Source of the DNA: JAFIHK01 sp041441455
GTDB lineage: Bacteria > Bacteroidota > Bacteroidia > Bacteroidales > UBA932
Assembly: GCA_041441455.1 (NCBI GenBank)
Contig: JASDTB010000019.1
Span: forward strand, 1-29,087
Length of the DNA: 29,087 bases
Reading direction: 5' to 3'
Shown here piece by piece: positions 24,865-29,087 of this stretch. The position numbers and the translations under genes were made by a program. The notes below the pieces were generated by a model. The model ran no database searches. It saw only the letters and a program-made list of their open reading frames with translations, and was not told where the DNA came from. Numbering within the stretch: the first letter of the stretch is position 1; every line of letters begins with the position of its first letter.

Positions 24865-24872
24865 CAAACATA
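24865..24872 (-). promoter_or_regulatory. Candidate promoter of the triple-PAS kinase
   Basis: Minus strand TATGTTTG is an exact TAnnTTTG, followed by C, in the 40-base gap after the upstream kinase gene. A T-rich stretch lies near the -33 position. It ends seven bases before the ATG at 24857. Confidence 0.45.
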
Positions 24873-24897
24873 CGATTCAGAAAATAAAAATACTAAT

Positions 24898-26019
24898 TTA
24901 TTTGTTCAAATTTAAAATAATTGAAAATATCGATCCATTACCCACTTCACTTTCAACAACTATTGAGCCTTTCATCTTCTCGACAAAATCCTTACACAAA
25001 ATAAGCCCTAATCCAGTACCTGCCTCATTTTCTGTCCCTTTAGTTGAAACTGATGAATCAATTTTAAACATTTTCTCTATCCTTTCAGCACTTATACCTA
25101 CACCAGAGTCTTTAATCTTGATTATAAACTTATTCTCTTTGTGTAACGTGTCAACAATAATCCGACCTCCACGACTAGTGAATTTTATAGCATTTGACAT
25201 TATGTTTCTTACAATTGTCTTAAGCATATTTTCATCTGCAATTGGCAATTGGTCTGATTTATTGAAATAGTGAATCTCTATATTCTTTTGCAACGCCATC
25301 GCTCCTAAAAAATCTATGCTTTCACGAATGATTGAGTCGACATCAACCTCTTTCATCTCTATTTTAATTGACTTAGATTGAGAGCGAGACCATTCAAGAA
25401 GATTAATCAGCAACTTATAACCTTGCTCAGTTATATCTTTGATTATATTTGCGTAATCCTCAACATTTTCATAGTTTTTCTCTTTCAAATCATTTACCAA
25501 TAATTCGGAAAAACCTAGTAAGCTCGAAAAAGGATTTTTTAAGTCATGAGAAATGATAGAGAAAAACTTATCTTTCATCGCATTGAGCTCTTTTAGCTCA
25601 TTGAGATATTTCAAATTCAACTCATCTGCCCTCTCTTTCTCCTTAAGAGATTCAATCATTCTGTTGATTGCATCTGAAAAATCTCCAGAAAAGCTCACTT
25701 TTTGATTATAATCTCCATTTGAAATTTGTTGAATTTGCCAAGTCAAGTGAAGTAGTTCAGAATGTAGTTGTTTGTATGGATTGGCAAATGAATTCTTTCT
25801 TGGAGGTTCAACTTCAAGTTTACCTTGAGAAAGTTCAATGATGTAATTGTAATTTTGATTATACTCTTCTATGAATTTTTTTATTTCTTCACAAAGTTTT
25901 CTCTCCTCTTCGGAATTATAATCGCATTCATTAAAATATTGATTTTTTACTTTTTGACCTTGTCTAAGATCATTAATCACATTTATCAATTCTTCCGATA
26001 ACTTGTTATTACTCCCCAT
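24898..26019 (-). CDS. Soluble sensor histidine kinase coupled to a V4R protein
   Basis: A 373-residue kinase without membrane segments or an obvious ligand-binding domain. The N-terminal 80 residues are charged and helical. About 84-128 resembles a HAMP or signalling helix (LHLTWQIQQISNGDYNQKVS, FSGDFSDAINRMIESLKEKE). HisKA has His158 in SHDLKNPFSSLLGF. The HATPase shows NIMSNAIKF, IKDSGVGISAERIEKMFK and GTGLGLILCKDFVEKMKG. Its H-box differs from the SHEIRTP type of the four other kinases here. The ATG overlaps the stop of the V4R gene as TAATG, so the two are made together; the V4R protein is the natural candidate for its sensor. No receiver is attached. Confidence 0.92.
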   Translation of the reverse strand: MGSNNKLSEELINVINDLRQGQKVKNQYFNECDYNSEEERKLCEEIKKFIEEYNQNYNYIIELSQGKLEVEPPRKNSFANPYKQLHSELLHLTWQIQQISNGDYNQKVSFSGDFSDAINRMIESLKEKERADELNLKYLNELKELNAMKDKFFSIISHDLKNPFSSLLGFSELLVNDLKEKNYENVEDYANIIKDITEQGYKLLINLLEWSRSQSKSIKIEMKEVDVDSIIRESIDFLGAMALQKNIEIHYFNKSDQLPIADENMLKTIVRNIMSNAIKFTSRGGRIIVDTLHKENKFIIKIKDSGVGISAERIEKMFKIDSSVSTKGTENEAGTGLGLILCKDFVEKMKGSIVVESEVGNGSIFSIILNLNK

Positions 26020-26540
26020 TATCCATCAATTAAGTTTTTATTAATTGTAAAGCGACATGTTCGCTCACCAGTAGACCAACAATCAATCTCTTTTACAACA
26101 AAATTTTGAGACGTATATGTCTCAAAAATCCCTTGAAAAAAACCTTCATCATAATCACAAACAGTATTGCCTGACACTGGTAAACCAGAACAATCGAGAT
26201 CTTCAGATACAGTAACTACAACTTTCAAAAAGTCGTGGTCCATTTTCTCGACTTTTAGAACACCTATCTTAAATTCAAGTAATTTTTCATGTAACTGGGC
26301 AATAAATTTATTAACATCCAGAGATTTATCTAAAATATTAGTACAAAATTCAACACCAGCAAGTCTACCAGCCTTAACAAGTATCTCTCTTGTCTTTTGA
26401 TCTCCAAACTCCTTTTCCAACACCGCCCTCATTGTGTACTGCATCAATCTATAAACCTCTACGCTTGTATCCATACCAAGATTAGGTCTTCCCTCAGCTA
26501 AATCGCCTAGGTCACTCCACTTGAAATTAAACTTTTCCAT
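26019..26540 (-). CDS. Free-standing V4R (4-vinyl reductase-type) ligand-binding protein
   Basis: A 173-residue cytoplasmic protein. Residues about 85-167 match the V4R domain: FLKVVVTVSEDLDCSGLP, NTVCDYDEGFFQGIFETYTS and VVKEIDCWSTGERTCRFTI. The N-terminus (EGRPNLGMDTSVEVYRLMQY, TMRAVLEKEFG, AGRLAGVEF) matches the helical part of the XylR/DmpR/MopR type sensory module. Cys128, Glu151, Cys154 and Cys162 have the same spacing (23, 3 and 8) as the zinc ligands recalled for MopR (Cys155, Glu178, Cys181, Cys189). It should bind a small, probably hydrophobic or aromatic, ligand. The gene sits between two kinase genes, six bases from the upstream one and overlapping the downstream one, which points to a sensor role and not an enzyme. 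Confidence 0.88.
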   Translation of the reverse strand: MEKFNFKWSDLGDLAEGRPNLGMDTSVEVYRLMQYTMRAVLEKEFGDQKTREILVKAGRLAGVEFCTNILDKSLDVNKFIAQLHEKLLEFKIGVLKVEKMDHDFLKVVVTVSEDLDCSGLPVSGNTVCDYDEGFFQGIFETYTSQNFVVKEIDCWSTGERTCRFTINKNLIDG

Positions 26541-26546
26541 AATTTT

Positions 26547-28226
26547 TTATTTTGCAATAAGTTGGCGAGGGACAGAAAAATAGAACTTAGTTCCTTTGCC
26601 AAATTCACTCTCGAACCATAACTTTCCACCCAAAAGATCGCTGTAGGCTTTTGATATTGTCAATCCAAGCCCAGAACCTTCATATTTATCGGAGACAGTT
26701 AACTCTCCTCTCCAAAAACTTTCAAAAATTGTCTCTTGCCTTGATTTAGGTATACCTATGCCAGTATCCTCAATTATAAACACAACATCTTCACCTTCTA
26801 AAATAACACTGATTCGAACGAATCCTTGATCAGTATACTTTATTGAATTCCTTACTAAATGGCTTAAAACTGTAAATATTTTCTCTTTATCGCTATGTAT
26901 ATACCTAACAGCATCTTGATCAGAAATTTCTGATATTAATTTTATTTTTTTAGAAACAGATTCCTCTTTATACTTAATAAATAAATCATTTACAATTTCG
27001 CCAATTTTAAACGAAGTCTTGAAAATTTCAATGTTACCTGTTTCTATTTTTGACATATCAACAATATCATTGATTGTGTTAAAGAGCCTCGAACTACTAT
27101 CCTTTAGCATTTTTAGATATGCCATCTTCTCCTCTTCTGTTGTTGAATCACTTTTCAAAAGCTCAGTAAAACCCATAATCGCATTCATTGGAGTTCTGAT
27201 TTCGTGACTTAAATTTAACAGAAATGATGTTTTCAATTTATCCGACTGTTCAGCTCTAGTCTTAGCTCTATTCAACTCCTGTTTATGTTGCGAATATGTT
27301 TGAAATAGATTAGCAATTTTCGAAAACTCTCCAGGTGCTCTCTTTAATTCCTCAATCTTTTGTTTATCCTCTTCATATAATATTGTTGAAATCAGCTTTA
27401 ATGGATCAGAAATCCACCTTCTTATAGACAAACTGAAAATTATAAATGAGATCAATAGAGAAGTTATCAAAATAATTAAAAGATAAATGCTTAGGTTATT
27501 ATATAATCCCATAAATGAGCTCCGCTTTATAAAAGAGACAGAACCAATCTCTATATGGTTATAGTCTTTAAGAGCAAGCTTATATAAAACAGCATCATCA
27601 TCAGTGATTAAATTAGCAGCTTTGCCAATTTTGACCTCATTTCCAGTAATATCAGATAGTTCTTTTATATAATTACTATCCCACTTTTTAACAACGAATA
27701 AGGCTCCATGAGGTTTAGTCACCATGTGTGTAGGGTCATCTGTTGAATGAATTGTAGCTGCACTAATCTCGTAAAGAACACCTTCATACATTAGGTAATA
27801 TCTTAATATTCTATGTTTGAATATCTCTTGTATTGCATCACGTGAAATAATATTTTTTTCAGAAAATGAGTCCGCAGAGGCTTTGTGGACAACTCTGTAA
27901 AACGTATCAACTACAGTTACATTATCAACATGATAAGCTTGTACTATAGTAGAGATATTTTCATTAAACCAAGCTCTATTTCCTTTGTCAACCATTTGAT
28001 AAAACTCATCCCAATATGTGTAGTCAAAAGCAATCTGATCAAGAGTCTGACCCTTAAGCTTCATCAAAGCATTCACTTCGCTTTCAAGTTGATTCTTCAT
28101 ATTGTCGATCAACAGCTCCTTTTGACGATTTTTGATTACAAAAATCAAAATAAACATCACAACTAAAAGCATTGCCACAGATGACAATACAAGCAACATT
28201 CTCTGATATATCGACAACTTATTCAT
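26547..28226 (-). CDS. Membrane histidine kinase with CHASE4 sensor
   Basis: A 559-residue kinase. Membrane helices at about 8-31 and 246-268 flank an extracytoplasmic CHASE4 domain (about 40-230) with the signature DYTYWDEFYQMV, then NISTIVQAYHVDNVTVVD and VLYEISAATIHSTDDPTH. A HAMP-like linker (SDPLKLISTI) and coiled segment AKTRAEQSDKLKTSFL lead to HisKA with His341 in SHEIRTPMNAIMGF. The HATPase has LSHLVRNSIKY, IEDTGIGIPKSRQETIFESF and GSGLGLTISKAY. No receiver is attached. It starts 16 bases after the porin gene and precedes the V4R gene by six bases, so the unit looks like one transcript. CHASE4 ligands are not generally known. Confidence 0.93.
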   Translation of the reverse strand: MNKLSIYQRMLLVLSSVAMLLVVMFILIFVIKNRQKELLIDNMKNQLESEVNALMKLKGQTLDQIAFDYTYWDEFYQMVDKGNRAWFNENISTIVQAYHVDNVTVVDTFYRVVHKASADSFSEKNIISRDAIQEIFKHRILRYYLMYEGVLYEISAATIHSTDDPTHMVTKPHGALFVVKKWDSNYIKELSDITGNEVKIGKAANLITDDDAVLYKLALKDYNHIEIGSVSFIKRSSFMGLYNNLSIYLLIILITSLLISFIIFSLSIRRWISDPLKLISTILYEEDKQKIEELKRAPGEFSKIANLFQTYSQHKQELNRAKTRAEQSDKLKTSFLLNLSHEIRTPMNAIMGFTELLKSDSTTEEEKMAYLKMLKDSSSRLFNTINDIVDMSKIETGNIEIFKTSFKIGEIVNDLFIKYKEESVSKKIKLISEISDQDAVRYIHSDKEKIFTVLSHLVRNSIKYTDQGFVRISVILEGEDVVFIIEDTGIGIPKSRQETIFESFWRGELTVSDKYEGSGLGLTISKAYSDLLGGKLWFESEFGKGTKFYFSVPRQLIAK

Positions 28227-28242
28227 CTACAATTTATTCATA

Positions 28243-28947
28243 TTAGATTGAAAGTTTTGCAACTAAAAATGTCTTACCTTCTACAGGATTAAATACTAAG
28301 TTCAATCCTAAATCCATACTAAATGATTTTGATATTTTGAGCTCCTTGGTTGCTCCTATTCCAAAATTCACAAAAGCAGGCCTCTCAGCATAATATGTTC
28401 CTGTAGCTTGATATCCGATAAAAGCCTCAAAATTTGCAATCTCGGTCTGTTTATTATAACCAGCTTGCAAATACAAAGTCTTACCAGCATCTGCTCCATA
28501 AAACAAATATCCTACCATAAAAGTTAAAGGAAATCTCTCCTCTATCGAAAACTCAGCAATTGCCTCCAACATATGTCCAGTTGATGAGTGCTTATAGTCA
28601 AAAAAATCTGTGCTTAAAGAGTCATTGTAAGACCAATAATCGTATAGAGTGAAAGTAAGTGGCCCAATTTTCTGAGATACAAATAGATCTGTCTCATTCT
28701 CTCCTTTTCCACCAAATTTGTAAGCACCCCAAGCCCCAATAGTAGTGTTCTTCCAAGAGAGGGCCAAATATGGCTGCAATGATCCATTATGCTGATAATC
28801 AATTCCTCTCCAAACATAACTAGAGACAATATCTAATGATATTTCAGCATTAAAATTCGATGCTTTCTTGTCTTGAGAAAATCCAATACAAAATATAAAT
28901 ATAAAAGAGGCGGAGATAATCGTCCTCAATGTATTCGGGTTTTTCAT
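28243..28947 (-). CDS. TorF-family putative outer-membrane porin
   Basis: A 234-residue exported beta-barrel protein with a signal peptide in about the first 24 residues (IISASFIFIFCIGFS). The first strand, EISLDIVSSYVWRGIDY, is the hallmark of the TorF/Gcw_chp putative porins. Alternating amphipathic strands follow (LQPYLALSWKNTTIGAWGAY, LTFTLYDYWSYND, LEAIAEFSIEE, FVNFGIGATKELKIS), and it ends in LVAKLSI. It may let a small molecule cross the outer membrane. Its place as first gene before the kinase/V4R genes suggests that it admits the ligand they sense, which is inference. Proteins of this type are shorter than classic trimeric porins and little studied. Confidence 0.8.
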   Translation of the reverse strand: MKNPNTLRTIISASFIFIFCIGFSQDKKASNFNAEISLDIVSSYVWRGIDYQHNGSLQPYLALSWKNTTIGAWGAYKFGGKGENETDLFVSQKIGPLTFTLYDYWSYNDSLSTDFFDYKHSSTGHMLEAIAEFSIEERFPLTFMVGYLFYGADAGKTLYLQAGYNKQTEIANFEAFIGYQATGTYYAERPAFVNFGIGATKELKISKSFSMDLGLNLVFNPVEGKTFLVAKLSI

Positions 28948-28969
28948 GGGTTTTTAGTCGTTATATGTG

Positions 28970-28977
28970 TAAATATA
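28970..28977 (-). promoter_or_regulatory. Candidate -7 element for the porin-led sensory operon
   Basis: Minus strand TATATTTA, followed by C, matches TAnnTTTG at all but the last fixed base and stands 22 bases before the ATG at 28947. No convincing -33 is visible at 19-21 bases, so the call is tentative. Confidence 0.3.
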
Positions 28978-28989
28978 ACAAAAAAATCT

Positions 28990-28997
28990 TAACTTTT
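28990..28997 (+). promoter_or_regulatory. Candidate divergent promoter for the rightmost frame
   Basis: TAACTTTT matches TAnnTTTG except for the last base, with TGTG (28966-28969) exactly 20 bases upstream as an imperfect -33. It would give a leader of about 14-20 nt before the ATG at 29018 and overlaps the porin promoter region. Confidence 0.25.
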
Positions 28998-29017
28998 TTA
29001 GAAAAGATACATCAAAT

Positions 29018-29087
29018 ATGCAAATACAATATCTGATGAAAAACAACTCAGAAGACAATATGATCTTATATTCAGGCATTGGCCTTT
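29018..29087 (+). CDS. Partial open frame leaving the window
   Basis: An open frame starts at ATG 29018 (MQIQYLMKNNSEDNMILYSG and on) and continues to the last base. A second ATG at 29036 is in frame. It is divergent from the porin gene and lies after a promoter-like sequence, so a real gene start is plausible. Only about 23 codons are visible and I do not recognise the family. Confidence 0.4.
   Translation, partial: MQIQYLMKNNSEDNMILYSGIGL

Noticed and set aside
24902..25270. 122-codon open frame on the + strand opposite the soluble kinase
   Set aside because: It is antisense to the HATPase domain, has no independent start signal and a composition biased to Ser, Ile and Leu typical of shadows.
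22578..28226. Tandem duplication origin for the neighbouring kinases
   Set aside because: Sensor regions, lengths, H-boxes and receivers differ; the similarity is limited to the catalytic core common to the family.

Overview
The window reads as chromosomal DNA of a Bacteroidota bacterium, probably Bacteroidales. The evidence is low GC, candidate promoters of the TAnnTTTG (-7) / TTTG (-33) type, weak or absent Shine-Dalgarno sequences, two ECF sigma/FecR modules, a TonB receptor with STN and carboxypeptidase-regulatory domains, an LruC-domain protein and the gene order nadB-nadC-nadA. The genus cannot be told from sequence alone. No tRNA, rRNA, CRISPR array, insertion sequence or integrase was seen.

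Layout. 223-2026 (+): a small lipoprotein and an LruC-domain secreted protein, overlapping, ended by a strong bidirectional terminator at 2045-2087. 2107-6389 (-): a carboxypeptidase-regulatory (CPD) protein, an ECF sigma factor, a FecR anti-sigma factor and an STN-CPD protein that lacks any TonB barrel. 6458-9781 (-): nadB-nadC-nadA, the de novo NAD pathway from aspartate to nicotinate mononucleotide. 9846-13268 (-): a secreted CotH-type kinase followed by a histidine kinase with an ABC-type substrate-binding sensor. 13373-15958 (+): a membrane hybrid kinase (5TMR-LYT, PAS, GAF, HisKA, HATPase, REC) read from a divergent promoter region. 16053-17902 (+): a metallophosphoesterase and a glycosyltransferase, overlapping by ATGA. 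17910-22477 (-): ECF sigma, FecR, a FecA-like TonB receptor and a ferritin-like DUF2202 lipoprotein. 22578-28947 (-): a sensory cluster made of a TorF-like porin, a CHASE4 kinase, a free-standing V4R sensor protein, a soluble kinase coupled to it, and a triple-PAS hybrid kinase. A partial + strand frame starts at 29018 and leaves the window.

How the parts fit. The window is mostly signalling: five histidine kinases (two with receivers, none with a DNA-binding regulator beside it) and two sigma/FecR surface-signalling units. The strongest hidden signal is a shared promoter-like element, TAGGGTAA, then 13 bases, then CGGTTAT. It lies in front of both the second sigma factor and the DUF2202 gene, and 15 of 17 bases are identical across its upstream half. 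This suggests that the sigma factor drives itself and the ferritin-like lipoprotein. Two further candidates stand out. One is a V4R protein whose C-x22-E-x2-C-x7-C spacing equals the zinc site of phenol-sensing MopR and which is stop-start coupled (TAATG) to a soluble kinase. The other is a sigma/FecR unit whose STN partner has no transporter barrel.
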